DNA from: Marinirhabdus sp963799365
GTDB taxonomy: Bacteria > Bacteroidota > Bacteroidia > Flavobacteriales > Flavobacteriaceae
Assembly: GCA_963799365.1 (NCBI GenBank)
Contig: CAWCWV010000016.1
Span: 372,001-436,000, forward strand
Reading direction: 5' to 3'
DNA: 64,000 nucleotides
Numbering within the stretch: position 1 is the stretch's first letter; every line of letters begins with the position of its first letter. A program made the translations under genes and the position numbers. This document shows, piece after piece, positions 14,934 to 23,887 of this stretch. The notes beneath the pieces are model-generated. The model saw only the letters and a program-made list of their open reading frames with translations. It was not told where the DNA came from and did not search any database.

Positions 14934-16832
14934 TTATTTTAGATGATATCGATTCCGGACCCCCAACGTTATTTTTTTACTATCTAATAACAACCGTAGC
15001 GTGGCGACGATTTCAGTTTCAGCAAAAGTAAGTTTTTCTGAAAGTTCCCGCGAGCTTTGTGGTGTTTCTTCCAGTAGCAATAGTATTTTTTCTGAAAGTG
15101 TTTTCCTTTCTTCTATTGAAATTTTCTGAAATTCAGCGCTACAAACTGAACATATACCACATCTTTTAGCACCTTCTTCCCCAAAATACCGAACCAATTG
15201 TAAGCTTCTACAAGTTGTATCATTATCGATATAATCCAGTACTGCCTTTACCTGTGTTTCCTTTTTTTCTTTCTGAAGTGCAATCTCCTTGCTTAACGGA
15301 TTGATAGTTTTTTCATCTTCCCTAGGGATACTGAATGTTAATAGCGCATCGGTTACTTGTAGTTGAAGTGTAAGCAAAGCATCTCTTTCCATTTGCTCAA
15401 GTACCTTTATGATAGTGGCAACTTTTTGACCAGATTTGGTGGCAACATACTGTAAATTTATACTGGTGGCAGTTTCAAAAACTCCACCGTACAATCGCAA
15501 AATTGTCTTACCAATTACAGAGGCCAGTATATCTTTTTTAAAATAGTCCAGTACCACATTGGAGGATGCCACAAAATGAACTATAGACTTTCTGCCGAAG
15601 CTTTTGGAAAGCTGTAAAACTCCCAGCCTGTCAAGAATTTGTAAGCTGTTAAATGCTAACAATGTGCTAAGCTCATACGTTTTACAAAAATCAGAAAAGT
15701 TGAAGGGATACGAAGTAAATTCGCCTTCACCATATGGAACCTGAAAATAATTGTTCAGCTTCTTATAAATATATTTTACATCTTTTGTAGTAGGGTAGGA
15801 GGCTACAAATTGGCGATGTACCAACTGCTTGTCATAATCACTCCATAAAATAACTGCATTCGCCAAAACTCCATCTCTTCCCCCGCGTCCGGCTTCTTGA
15901 AAATAAGCTTCCAAACTATCTGGTAGTTGGACATGAACCACCAAACGAACGTCAGGCTCGTCAATCCCCATACCAAAAGCGTTGGTGGCGACTATATTTG
16001 GAGTTGTTCCGTTTTGCCACGAATTCATTCTTTCCGTTTTTCCTTCCGAAGAAATCCCACCGTGATAAAACGTACTCGCAATTCCTAAAGAATTTAACTG
16101 ATTGCTAATTTCCACACAAGAATTTCTACTACGCACGTATATAATAGATTTACCGGTACTATTTTTTAATAATTGCTGGATTCGATATAGTTTGTCCTCA
16201 ACTTTAAAGACCTGGTATCTGATATTTTCTCTGGTAAAAGAAGCTTGAAAAATGTTCGGAAGCTCTAACTTTAGCTCGCTAACGGTGTCTGCTAGTACTT
16301 TAGGAGTTGCTGTGGCGGTGAGTGCAATAGCGGGAACCAAAGGATGTATTTCCCGTAGTATTGTAATATTTTTATAGGCAGGCCTAAAATCGTTTCCCCA
16401 TTGTGAGATACAATGTGCCTCGTCCACAGCAATAAGGTTTACTGGCATTTGTTTGATGGCATTTTGAACCAATTCTTGCTGGAGACGTTCGGGGGAGAGG
16501 TATAAAAACTTATAATTTCCATACTTGGCATTATCGAGTAGCGCTTGTAAATCCTGAAATGAAATTCCTCCAGAAATCTGAAGCGCTTTGATTCCTTTTT
16601 CTTTTAACGTATTAACTTGGTCTGCCATAAGCGCAACCAAGGGGGAAACTACAATACAGATACCTTCTTTTGCGAGCGTAGGTACTTGAAAACAAACAGA
16701 TTTTCCACCACTCGTTGGTAACAACGCAACCGTATCCTGTCCGTCCAAAACCGATTGGATGATTTCTTCCTGAAGTGGTCTAAAAGAAGTAAATCCCCAG
16801 TATTTCTCAAGTATTTGAAGCGGTTCTGTCAA
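14934..16832 (-). CDS. recQ: ATP-dependent DNA helicase RecQ
   Basis: This 632-residue SF2 helicase has motif 0 (FRPLQEEIIQSVLDGQD), Walker A LLPTSGGKSVCFQVP, DEAH box AVDEAHCISQWGNDFRP, ALTATATPKV, and motif VI QEAGRGGRDG. The RQC zinc site is present (CRSLQLVRYFGE, then CGICSVC). The last ~100 residues are winged-helix and SSRELSEKL-type rather than a clear HRDC, so this is the shorter RecQ form common in Bacteroidota. It overlaps the upstream ATPase gene by 4 bp, showing a shared transcript. Confidence 0.95.
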   Translation of the reverse strand: MTEPLQILEKYWGFTSFRPLQEEIIQSVLDGQDTVALLPTSGGKSVCFQVPTLAKEGICIVVSPLVALMADQVNTLKEKGIKALQISGGISFQDLQALLDNAKYGNYKFLYLSPERLQQELVQNAIKQMPVNLIAVDEAHCISQWGNDFRPAYKNITILREIHPLVPAIALTATATPKVLADTVSELKLELPNIFQASFTRENIRYQVFKVEDKLYRIQQLLKNSTGKSIIYVRSRNSCVEISNQLNSLGIASTFYHGGISSEGKTERMNSWQNGTTPNIVATNAFGMGIDEPDVRLVVHVQLPDSLEAYFQEAGRGGRDGVLANAVILWSDYDKQLVHRQFVASYPTTKDVKYIYKKLNNYFQVPYGEGEFTSYPFNFSDFCKTYELSTLLAFNSLQILDRLGVLQLSKSFGRKSIVHFVASSNVVLDYFKKDILASVIGKTILRLYGGVFETATSINLQYVATKSGQKVATIIKVLEQMERDALLTLQLQVTDALLTFSIPREDEKTINPLSKEIALQKEKKETQVKAVLDYIDNDTTCRSLQLVRYFGEEGAKRCGICSVCSAEFQKISIEERKTLSEKILLLLEETPQSSRELSEKLTFAETEIVATLRLLLDSKKITLGVRNRYHLK

Positions 16833-17389
16833 GTATGTTTTTGTAAGGTCTCTAAAATAAATTTTTTACGATCTTCAACTTTGCCAATCGGAACTTCAAT
16901 AGTTGAATAGCCGAAATCCTCATACCCTTCTTTTAAAAAGGTATAAAGCTTGGTTGCTATTTCAAAAGTTTCATAACGTTCATTGTCTTGCTGATAAATT
17001 TGTTCCCAGGGTGGTAATAAAAACACGCTATCGTATTTGTTTTCTTGACAAGTTTCAGAAAAATGATTGGGATATGCAGTTCCCAGATAGTCCATGTAAA
17101 TTGGGACATCTGGCAGCCCTCTATCATAGAAGAGATAGTTGGTATTATAAATTTCAGCTTTCTTAAATTGCTGTAACCTACCTTCCAGTAATTTTTGGCT
17201 GAATAAGATAGGGTCCGTCAAAAATAATTGTTCAATACCATTTTTTTGAGCTTCCAGAATTACATTCCTGGAAATTTCGTGCATACAAGAGTAGCCTTCA
17301 GCCTCCAAGGAGTGTATTAAGGTGCTTTTGCCTGTTCCCGGACCGCCTATAATGGCTATTCTTTTTGGGATTGAGGAAGTAGAATTCAT
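16829..17389 (-). CDS. AAA_28-type P-loop ATPase/kinase
   Basis: This 186-residue single-domain P-loop protein starts KRIAIIGGPGTGKSTLIHSL (Walker A), then has the NadR/kinase-like CMHEISRNVI and YLFYDRGLPDVPIYMDYLG (Walker B-like Asp). It fits the AAA_28 family found near NadR and thymidylate-kinase-like proteins; the substrate is unknown. Its stop overlaps the recQ start (ATGA), so recQ is translated from its message. Confidence 0.8.
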   Translation of the reverse strand: MNSTSSIPKRIAIIGGPGTGKSTLIHSLEAEGYSCMHEISRNVILEAQKNGIEQLFLTDPILFSQKLLEGRLQQFKKAEIYNTNYLFYDRGLPDVPIYMDYLGTAYPNHFSETCQENKYDSVFLLPPWEQIYQQDNERYETFEIATKLYTFLKEGYEDFGYSTIEVPIGKVEDRKKFILETLQKHT

Positions 17390-17439
17390 TTAAAATTTCA
17401 GTATTTGTAAAAAGTATATTTTTTGTTGAAATGCTTCTT

Positions 17440-17590
17440 AACTATTGTAATTTTTATAAGCATTTGCAAACATCCCTCTAAATCTCCCTTCAAAGGGAGA
17501 CTTTAACTCCTCTCCTTTGCTTGCCTCCGACGAGCTTTTCTGCGAGAGGAAGGCACAAGGTTGGGTGAGGATATTCAAAAGTACAAAGAC
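17440..17590. repeat. Palindromic dispersed intergenic repeat
   Basis: This contains TCTCCCTT-CA-AAGGGAGA (17483-17500), a perfect 8-bp inverted repeat, and a G/C-richer block with CCTCTCC and GCGAGAGG arms. It resembles the short intergenic repeats scattered in flavobacterial genomes; a related CCCCTC/GAGGGG palindrome is at 34085. No gene is supported here, and the minus-strand frame through it looks non-coding. Confidence 0.5.
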
Positions 17591-17618
17591 CCACTTAAAT
17601 ACTTGATACAAGAATCTG

Positions 17619-17626
17619 TATCTTTG
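17619..17626 (+). promoter_or_regulatory. TAnnTTTG -7 box before the DUF493 gene
   Basis: TATCTTTG lies 17 bp before the ATG at 17644, leaving a leader of about a dozen bases. This also argues against the GTG at 17626 as the start. Confidence 0.6.
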
Positions 17627-17643
17627 TGGAAAACAAATATTGC

Positions 17644-17934
17644 ATGAGTACCGATAAAAAATCTGAAGAATTTTATAAACGCTTACGCGAGCAGCTAGAA
17701 GGAGATACAGAGTGGCCAGCACCTTATTTATACAAGTTTATTGTTCCAGCAAGCAACGAAAAAATTGCTGAAATCGAAGCTATTTTTGACCGTATGGGAG
17801 CCGAAATACAAACTCGGGATTCTTCAAAAGGAACCTATACGAGTGTTTCCATTAAAGTAACAATGGATTCTCCAGATGCCGTAATTAAGAAATATTTGCA
17901 AGTTTCAGAGGTAGAAGGTGTGATATCGCTATAA
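17644..17934 (+). CDS. DUF493 (YbeD-like) family protein
   Basis: This 96-residue protein starts MSTDKKSEEFYKRLREQLEG, and then WPAPYLYKFIVPASNEKIAE with a ferredoxin-like ACT-type fold typical of DUF493. The family is thought to be allosteric or regulatory (YbeD and lipoate metabolism) without a proven function. I took the ATG after the promoter box rather than the upstream GTG. Confidence 0.85.
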   Translation: MSTDKKSEEFYKRLREQLEGDTEWPAPYLYKFIVPASNEKIAEIEAIFDRMGAEIQTRDSSKGTYTSVSIKVTMDSPDAVIKKYLQVSEVEGVISL

Positions 17935-17994
17935 TTTTTAGTATTTTGCAACCATTATTACTTCAACTAGATTACATTTCCTAAACATACTACA

Positions 17995-18657
17995 TTGATA
18001 GAAGCTATAGAATACAATACGGAGCGCCCGCATCTTATTATACCTGAATATGGTCGCCATATTCAGAAAATGGTAGATCAAGCTGTTGCCGAAGAGGATC
18101 CCATAAAAAGAAACAAACAAGCCAAGAGCATTATTGCTGTCATGGGGAATCTAAACCCTCATTTACGTGATGTGCCGGACTTTCAGCATATGATCTGGGA
18201 TCAATTATTTATTATTTCCAAATTTGAGTTGGATGTAGAATCGCCTTATGATATCCCTACACCCGAAGAGCTCTATGCCAGACCAGAACCTTTAGCATAT
18301 CCGCAAAATTATCCGAAATATCGTTTCTACGGAAATAATATTAAACGTATGATAGATGTAGCAGTAAGCTGGGAAGAAGGAGATAAAAAAGATGGATTGT
18401 TACTTACCATTGCCAACCATATGAAGAAATGTTTCCTTAACTGGAACAAAGACACCGTAGAGGATGATGTAATCTTCAAGCATCTCTACGAGCTTTCTGA
18501 TGGTAAAATTAATTTGAAGAATAGTGACGAAGATCTTCGCGACGCTCAAAAGTTGTTGAAAAGCAAGAAACGCTTTAATTCCAACAGCACAAGTAACACC
18601 AGCAGTAAGAAAAATTACAAAAGCAACAACAACAATCGTGGCCGTAAGCGCTACTAA
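17995..18657 (+). CDS. DUF4290 family protein
   Basis: This 220-residue protein, starting at TTG, opens EYNTERPHLIIPEYGRHIQKM, the fixed N-terminus of DUF4290, a Bacteroidota-only family. No ATG lies close to that conserved start, so TTG is well supported. The last ~30 residues are a low-complexity Asn/Ser/Lys tail ending RGRKRY. It lies 16 bp before murA, and this gene order is common in flavobacteria, suggesting co-expression with cell wall synthesis. Function unknown. Confidence 0.85.
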   Translation: MIEAIEYNTERPHLIIPEYGRHIQKMVDQAVAEEDPIKRNKQAKSIIAVMGNLNPHLRDVPDFQHMIWDQLFIISKFELDVESPYDIPTPEELYARPEPLAYPQNYPKYRFYGNNIKRMIDVAVSWEEGDKKDGLLLTIANHMKKCFLNWNKDTVEDDVIFKHLYELSDGKINLKNSDEDLRDAQKLLKSKKRFNSNSTSNTSSKKNYKSNNNNRGRKRY

Positions 18658-18673
18658 TCTCCTCTAGTATTTT

Positions 18674-19987
18674 ATGGGAACTTTTCAAATTGAAGGCGGC
18701 CACAAACTAAAAGGTGAAATCCGTCCGCAGGGAGCAAAAAATGAAGCCCTGCAAATACTCTGTGCCGTATTAGCAACTCCTGAAGAAGTAATTATTGAAA
18801 ATATTCCAGATATTCTGGATGTAAATAAACTTATTGAAATCCTTGGAAATCTAGGCGTGAAAGTCGAAAATCAGGGAAAAGGTACCTACTCTTTTAAGGC
18901 AGACGATTTAAATTTGGAGTACCTAGAGTCTGAACGTTTTAAAAAAGAGGGAGGTTCGCTACGAGGTTCTATTATGATTGTTGGTCCTTTGTTGGGACGT
19001 TTTGGAAAAGGATATATTCCACGGCCAGGAGGAGATAAAATAGGAAGAAGACGCTTAGACACCCACTTTGAAGGATTTATAAAACTAGGAGCTACTTTTA
19101 GATACAACCGTGAAGAACGTTTTTACGGGGTGGAAGCACCAAAAGGGCTTACAGGAACGGATATGTTACTGGATCAAGCTTCGGTTACGGGAACAGCTAA
19201 TATTGTCTTAGCAGCCGTATTCGCAAAAGGAACTACGACAATTTACAACGCTGCTTGTGAACCCTATTTACAGCAATTATGTAATATGCTGAATTCCATG
19301 GGTGCAAAAATTACTGGTGTAGGCTCCAATTTATTGACTATTGAGGGTGTAAAAAGCTTAGGTGGCTGTCACCATAGAATCCTACCAGATATGATTGAAA
19401 TTGGTAGCTGGATTGGTCTAGCTGCGATGACAAAGAGTGAAATTACCATAAAAGATGTAAGCTGGAAAAATTTAGGATTAATTCCGGATACGTTCAGAAA
19501 ATTGGGGATTACCTTGGAAAAGAAAGGGGACGATATTTATATCCCTGCTCATACTAATGGCTACGAAATACAAGGCTATATTGATGGTTCTACATTAACT
19601 GTTGCAGATGCGCCCTGGCCTGGATTTACACCAGATTTGTTAAGTATTGTGCTGGTAGTTTGTACACAAGCTAAAGGAAATGTATTGATCCATCAAAAAA
19701 TGTTTGAAAGCCGCTTGTTCTTTGTAGACAAATTGATTGATATGGGAGCCAGAATTATCCTTTGCGATCCACACCGTGCTACTGTAATGGGACACAATTT
19801 TGAATCTCAATTAAAAGCAACTACCATGGTTTCGCCAGATATAAGGGCCGGAATTTCCTTATTGATTGCTGCACTATCTGCCAAAGGAACGAGTATTATC
19901 CATAATATTGAGCAAATAGATCGTGGGTATGAAAATATTGACGAGCGTTTACGTGCTATTGGCGCTAAGATTACAAGGTTGGATTAA
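18674..19987 (+). CDS. murA: UDP-N-acetylglucosamine 1-carboxyvinyltransferase
   Basis: This 437-residue MurA catalyses the first committed step of peptidoglycan synthesis, enolpyruvyl transfer from PEP to UDP-GlcNAc. It shows RPQGAKNEALQILCAVLAT (the K-N substrate-binding pair), GGSLRGSIMIVGPLLGRFGK, PGGDKIGRRRLDTHFEGFIK and DIRAGISLLIAALSAKGTS. The position of the usual active-site Cys (PGGCxIGxR) reads PGGDKIGRR, so Asp replaces Cys. This Asp form is known to be active and naturally fosfomycin-resistant in other bacteria. It follows DUF4290 and ends at a terminator. Confidence 0.95.
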   Translation: MGTFQIEGGHKLKGEIRPQGAKNEALQILCAVLATPEEVIIENIPDILDVNKLIEILGNLGVKVENQGKGTYSFKADDLNLEYLESERFKKEGGSLRGSIMIVGPLLGRFGKGYIPRPGGDKIGRRRLDTHFEGFIKLGATFRYNREERFYGVEAPKGLTGTDMLLDQASVTGTANIVLAAVFAKGTTTIYNAACEPYLQQLCNMLNSMGAKITGVGSNLLTIEGVKSLGGCHHRILPDMIEIGSWIGLAAMTKSEITIKDVSWKNLGLIPDTFRKLGITLEKKGDDIYIPAHTNGYEIQGYIDGSTLTVADAPWPGFTPDLLSIVLVVCTQAKGNVLIHQKMFESRLFFVDKLIDMGARIILCDPHRATVMGHNFESQLKATTMVSPDIRAGISLLIAALSAKGTSIIHNIEQIDRGYENIDERLRAIGAKITRLD

Positions 19988-20017
19988 TTTTCAAAAACTA
20001 AAAACTTACAAAAAAGC

Positions 20018-20045
20018 GTTCAGATTTTAATGTTCTGAACACTTT
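20018..20045 (+). terminator. Terminator behind murA
   Basis: GTTCAGA (20018-20024) pairs with TCTGAAC (20034-20040), followed by a T-run (ACTTTTT). It lies 31 bp after the murA stop. Confidence 0.65.
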
Positions 20046-20129
20046 TTCAATTCCGTAAATAGTTCAAATTATTCTGGGATAAAGAATCTTTTAACTCTTC
20101 TCAAGAGACGAGTTAATTATTATTTTTAA

Positions 20130-20157
20130 AAATCGTAAATCGTAAATCGTAAATCGT
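20130..20157. repeat. Heptamer tandem repeat, AAATCGT x4
   Basis: Four exact copies of a 7-bp unit lie just before the end of the convergent hypothetical gene. A second heptamer array occurs at 36227. Confidence 0.8.
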
Positions 20158-20164
20158 ACTTGAT

Positions 20165-20761
20165 TTATCCTTGCAACTTCCTATTCTTATTAATTTCGTC
20201 CTGTAATTTGCGACGTAAGTGTTGTTGTTCTTCAATCCTGGTCTGGCGGGCTTTTTCAAATTCTATTTCGGTCTCGGCCAATTTTAATTGTGCTTCCCGG
20301 GTTACCGAATGACTGGTTTTGAACTTGTAGACAAAAAACACCAGTGCTAAAATTAGAACTCCAATAATAGACCACATAATAGTATTGTAGGTAGCTTTTT
20401 GAGTAAGGAGTCCTAAAAATTCTATACCGTTTTCTTTTTTCTGGCTCAATGCCAACTCTTCTTCAGTTTTATTTAAATTTTGTGAGAGCGTGGTGATTTC
20501 ATTTTTCTGAGTATCTATTTCGGAATTTAATCCAGAAATTTTAACATCAAATTTACCAATGGTATCCAAGATATTAGCCCGTAGTTTATTCATCTCGCTC
20601 TTTTTGATCACCTTAAATTCTTGATAGTCATTAGAGCCATCTACTACATCTATAAATTGGTTTTCAATGGTGTTAGGGGGATTTTCTTGTATTGTATTCT
20701 GTGCAAAGGATAGGGAAATGCACAGGAAAACGGCGCCTACTGTTAGTGTAAATTTTTTCAT
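20165..20761 (-). CDS. Exported coiled-coil protein with one membrane anchor
   Basis: This 198-residue protein has a signal peptide (MKKFTLTVGAVFLCISLSFA, then Q), a periplasmic coiled coil (about residues 75-115, KISGLNSEIDTQKNEITTLS) and a membrane helix (MWSIIGVLILALVFFVYKF). A charged cytoplasmic tail (TEIEFEKARQTRIEEQQHLR) follows. Homologues in flavobacteria are often mislabelled tRNA (guanine-N1)-methyltransferase; nothing in this sequence supports that. I started at the ATG at 20761, which gives a proper signal peptide, not at 20833. Function unknown. Confidence 0.75.
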   Translation of the reverse strand: MKKFTLTVGAVFLCISLSFAQNTIQENPPNTIENQFIDVVDGSNDYQEFKVIKKSEMNKLRANILDTIGKFDVKISGLNSEIDTQKNEITTLSQNLNKTEEELALSQKKENGIEFLGLLTQKATYNTIMWSIIGVLILALVFFVYKFKTSHSVTREAQLKLAETEIEFEKARQTRIEEQQHLRRKLQDEINKNRKLQG

Positions 20762-20853
20762 GAGAGTTTTTGTTGGGTTTGTTATAAAATGAATAACAGC
20801 GCAAGAGTAGAAAAATTGTGCTAAATCTCCCAAAAATATAGGTAAATTACCAT

Positions 20854-21090
20854 TTATTTAACAAGTAACATTTTGTTGTTATAGCAAAAAGAAAGTGCGC
20901 CTGAAGGACATTTTTGTACTTGGTCTATTACTTTTTCGGTTTCTGCACCATCCAAATCTATCCAGGGGATTACAGTTGTCCTAAAAACTTCGGACAGTCC
21001 TTTGGCGCAGGTATCTGCATGAATACATTTTTGTGGTTCATAAGTAACAGTGATTTCACCATTGGTGAATTCGTTATCGTAAGACTGCAT
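20854..21090 (-). CDS. Divergent single-cluster ferredoxin (Fer4_19-like)
   Basis: This 78-residue protein reads ITVTYEPQKCIHADTCAKGL and ends QKCPSGALSFCYNNK. The Cys spacing (C-x5-C, then C-P-S-G-A-L) fits the divergent 4Fe-4S mono-cluster family, which carries one Fe-S cluster. An additional Cys near the end (FCYN) may be structural. It is probably an electron-transfer or regulatory protein; the partner is unknown. Confidence 0.8.
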   Translation of the reverse strand: MQSYDNEFTNGEITVTYEPQKCIHADTCAKGLSEVFRTTVIPWIDLDGAETEKVIDQVQKCPSGALSFCYNNKMLLVK

Positions 21091-21187
21091 AGGCTAAAAT
21101 TTGAGGGCGAAAGCCGTAGATTCATCGATAAATATATAAAAATATTCGATAAAAAGTATGAATTTATAAAAATATTATAAAATAATG

Positions 21188-22492
21188 TTAATTTATTGCT
21201 TTTTTATAAGTCTCTAAAGCACGTTCTCTCGCTTCTTTGTGAGCTACCATTTTTTCTGGATAGTCCTCTGTTTCAAATTCTGGAATCCACTTTTTAATGT
21301 AGGTGAGGTCTTTGTCAAATTTTTCTATTTGTGTGGTAGGATTGAATATTCTGAAATATGGTGCAGCATCCACACCACTACCGGCTGCCCATTGCCAGTT
21401 ACCTACATTACTGGATAATTCATAATCCAATAATTTTTCAGCAAAATAAGCCTCACCCCACCGCCAATCTATAAGTAAATGTTTACATAAAAAGCTCGCT
21501 ACCAACATTCGCACTCGGTTATGCATATAGCCTATTTCATTTAACTGTCGCATTCCTGCATCCACCAAAGGATATCCAGTTTTGCCTTCTTTCCATTTTT
21601 CGAAATCCGCATTGGCTTTACGCCACGGGACCCGATCGTATTTTTTACGGAATGCATGGTCTACAGTTTCAGGGAAATGCCATAAAATTTGCATAAAGAA
21701 TTCTCTCCAAATTAATTCCTGCCAAAAGACTTCGTTTTTTTCAGCAATGGCTTTCTTCATCATCTTTCGAACACTCACAGTCCCAAACCGAAGGTGAGGT
21801 CCTAAACGTGAAGTTCCATCTTGGGCAGGGAAATTTCTTGTTTTTTCATATTCCTGAATGGTAGTAGGCGTGACATCGTAATCCGGAACTTCAATTTTTG
21901 ACCGTCTAAAACCAAAATCTGATAAACTTATATTGGACAATCTGGAATGTTGTAACAAGTTGTCCATCACTTGTGATGTATAATAAATTTTGAGGTCTTT
22001 GTCTTCACTGAATGCAGCTTTCCATTTTTTCATGTATGGCGTGTAGACCACGTATGGATCTCCATCATCTTTTACTATTTCGCTCTTTTCAAAAATTACC
22101 TGGTCCTTAAAGGTATAATAACCAATAGTCTCCTTTTCCAGCATTTCTGAAATTTCCTTATCTCTATCTTTTGCATAAGGTTCATAATCGTGATTGGTAA
22201 TTACATTTTGTACTTCAAATTCTGAAATAAGTTGCTCAAATACCTTTTTTGGGCTTCCGTGGTATATGGCAAGACTACTACCGTGTTTTTGTAATTCTGT
22301 ACGCATCTTTTGGAGCTCATCAAAAATGAAAGTCACACGGGCATCCTCTTCAGGCAATTCATTTAAAATGTTTTCATCAAAAATAAAGAGGGGCAATACA
22401 GGATGTTTTCCTTGAAGAGCCTTGTAGAACCCTACATTATCATCCAATCGAAGATCACGTCTAAACCAAAATATATTTACTTTATTTGCCAT
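21188..22492 (-). CDS. phrB: Deoxyribodipyrimidine photolyase (cryptochrome/photolyase family)
   Basis: This 434-residue flavoprotein repairs UV-induced cyclobutane dimers with blue light. It has the antenna domain (NIFWFRRDLRLDDNVGFYKA), the FAD-binding core (TSRLGPHLRFGTVSVRKM, WQELIWREFFMQIL), YPLVDAGMRQLNEIGYMHNR and the DYELSSNVGNWQWAAGSGVDA segment near the C-terminus. Its length and motifs fit class I CPD photolyase. SDR and SRPBCC genes precede it on the same strand; comparable sets elsewhere are light-induced. Confidence 0.93.
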   Translation of the reverse strand: MANKVNIFWFRRDLRLDDNVGFYKALQGKHPVLPLFIFDENILNELPEEDARVTFIFDELQKMRTELQKHGSSLAIYHGSPKKVFEQLISEFEVQNVITNHDYEPYAKDRDKEISEMLEKETIGYYTFKDQVIFEKSEIVKDDGDPYVVYTPYMKKWKAAFSEDKDLKIYYTSQVMDNLLQHSRLSNISLSDFGFRRSKIEVPDYDVTPTTIQEYEKTRNFPAQDGTSRLGPHLRFGTVSVRKMMKKAIAEKNEVFWQELIWREFFMQILWHFPETVDHAFRKKYDRVPWRKANADFEKWKEGKTGYPLVDAGMRQLNEIGYMHNRVRMLVASFLCKHLLIDWRWGEAYFAEKLLDYELSSNVGNWQWAAGSGVDAAPYFRIFNPTTQIEKFDKDLTYIKKWIPEFETEDYPEKMVAHKEARERALETYKKAIN

Positions 22493-22562
22493 TTTAAATA
22501 TGCTTAATTTTTATTTTCTTAAATTCTTGTAAGGTTGAGGCTACAAGAAGAATAGAAGAATT

Positions 22563-23255
22563 TTAATTAATATTCAATGTAGACATGCCACCATCCACTC
22601 CCAATACCTGGCCCGTCATCCAGGAAGATTGATCGGAAAGGAGAAAGGTCGCTAAGTTAGCAATATCTGTGGTTTTTCCCACACGTTTAAGTGGGTGGCG
22701 ATCTCCCATTTTTTCTTTTTTCTCATCACTACTCAATAATTTTCCAGCCAAGGGTGTATCGGTTAAAGACGGGGCAATTACGTTTACTCTAAAGTTAGGT
22801 GCATATTCTGCAGCTAATGCTTTTGCAAACCCTTCAATAGCACCCTTTGCAGCAGCCACACTGGTGTGAAAAGGCATTCCAATTTTAACCGCCACGGTGC
22901 TGAAAAATACCAAACTAGCTTGTTCGGCACTTTTTAATTTGGGCAATAAACCGTGTACTGTTTTTACCAATGCCATAAAATTAATGTCCATATCTTTCTG
23001 AAATGCTTCTGGAGATAACATCTTAAAAGGCTTCAGATTAATACTGCCAGGACAATATACGAGTCCGTCTAGCGTGTCGGGGAGTTCTAGGGAAGCGCTA
23101 TCGTCTTTTGAAACATCGAAAGTGATATGTTTTATGTTGGAAGGGATGTTCTCATCTGTTCTTGAGGCGATAATGACGTTGTGGTCCTCGCTCATTTGTT
23201 TGGCTATTTCTAGACCAATTCCGTAGGAACCTCCAATTAAGAGTATGTTTTTCAT
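22563..23255 (-). CDS. Short-chain dehydrogenase/reductase
   Basis: This 230-residue Rossmann enzyme has the nucleotide site NILLIGGSYGIGLEIAKQMS, the catalytic Ser region SLVFFSTVAVKIG, and a C-terminal SSWMTGQVLGVDGGMSTL. The usual Y-x3-K appears as HTSVAAAKGAIEGFAKALAA, where the Tyr is not present (T-S-V-A-A-A-K), so activity may be altered. I chose the ATG at 23255, since the longer frame runs into the neighbour's end. It lies between the SRPBCC and photolyase genes in one direction. Confidence 0.88.
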   Translation of the reverse strand: MKNILLIGGSYGIGLEIAKQMSEDHNVIIASRTDENIPSNIKHITFDVSKDDSASLELPDTLDGLVYCPGSINLKPFKMLSPEAFQKDMDINFMALVKTVHGLLPKLKSAEQASLVFFSTVAVKIGMPFHTSVAAAKGAIEGFAKALAAEYAPNFRVNVIAPSLTDTPLAGKLLSSDEKKEKMGDRHPLKRVGKTTDIANLATFLLSDQSSWMTGQVLGVDGGMSTLNIN

Positions 23256-23265
23256 AATTTTAGTT

Positions 23266-23727
23266 TCAAATTTCTCCAAAGAGTTCAATTAATTTCTTTT
23301 TTCTATAATTAAAGATTTCGTCTAGTTTAGGCTTTACTAGAATAGGATGCATTAATTGTCCTAACCAGCCAAAAGGAACTTTGTAGTCTATGATATCTTC
23401 TATTTCTACGCCACCTTCAATTTCTTTAATAAAATGTTTGTGATGCCATAGTGCATAAGGACCAAAACGTTGTTCATCTACAAAATAATTTTCGTTGCTT
23501 ACGTGTGTAATCTCTGTGACCCATTTCGTTTTAACTCCCATCACGGGAGTAACTATATATTGAATAATTTGTCCTGCATACATGGGCTTTTCTGCACCAG
23601 ACACTATCTGGAATCCCATGTAATCTGGGGTTATCACCTTTAAGTTTTTTGGGTTGGACAGAAATTCCCATGCTTCAGATTTTGAGATAGGAAGATTTTG
23701 CCTAGAATGAAGTGTATATATTTTCAA
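23266..23727 (-). CDS. SRPBCC (helix-grip) family protein
   Basis: This ~153-residue protein with the pattern KIYTLHSRQNLPISKSEAWE, FLSNPKNLKVITPDYMGF and IEDIIDYKVPFGWLGQLMHP is an SRPBCC member of the kind found with photolyases and SDR genes. The conserved N-terminus begins right after a TTG (23727), so I use that start; frames reaching 23790 would add an unconserved leader. It lies 10 bp before the SDR gene. Ligand unknown. Confidence 0.75.
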   Translation of the reverse strand: MKIYTLHSRQNLPISKSEAWEFLSNPKNLKVITPDYMGFQIVSGAEKPMYAGQIIQYIVTPVMGVKTKWVTEITHVSNENYFVDEQRFGPYALWHHKHFIKEIEGGVEIEDIIDYKVPFGWLGQLMHPILVKPKLDEIFNYRKKKLIELFGEI

Positions 23728-23826
23728 TGTTTTTAATTTGGTGGGGTAAAAGTACATTTTGTTTAACTGGATGTATTGAGGATTAAACAAAAATTAACAT
23801 TCAGGATGAGCTCAGAAAAAACAAAA

Positions 23827-23866
23827 AAACCTTTGAAGGCATCGAATTGGATACTTTCAAAGGTTT
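23827..23866. terminator. Bidirectional terminator
   Basis: AACCTTTGAAGG and the complementary CTTTCAAAGGTT flank a 15-base loop, with A and T tracts on the two sides. It would serve the small minus-strand gene at 23888-24004, and could stop transcripts on the other strand. Confidence 0.75.
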
Positions 23867-23887
23867 TTAAACCGAAGTTTAATTTAT

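Noticed and set aside
17438..17722. Minus-strand frame across the intergenic repeat at 17440-17590
   Set aside because: It overlaps the promoter and start of the DUF493 gene and consists mostly of dispersed repeat.
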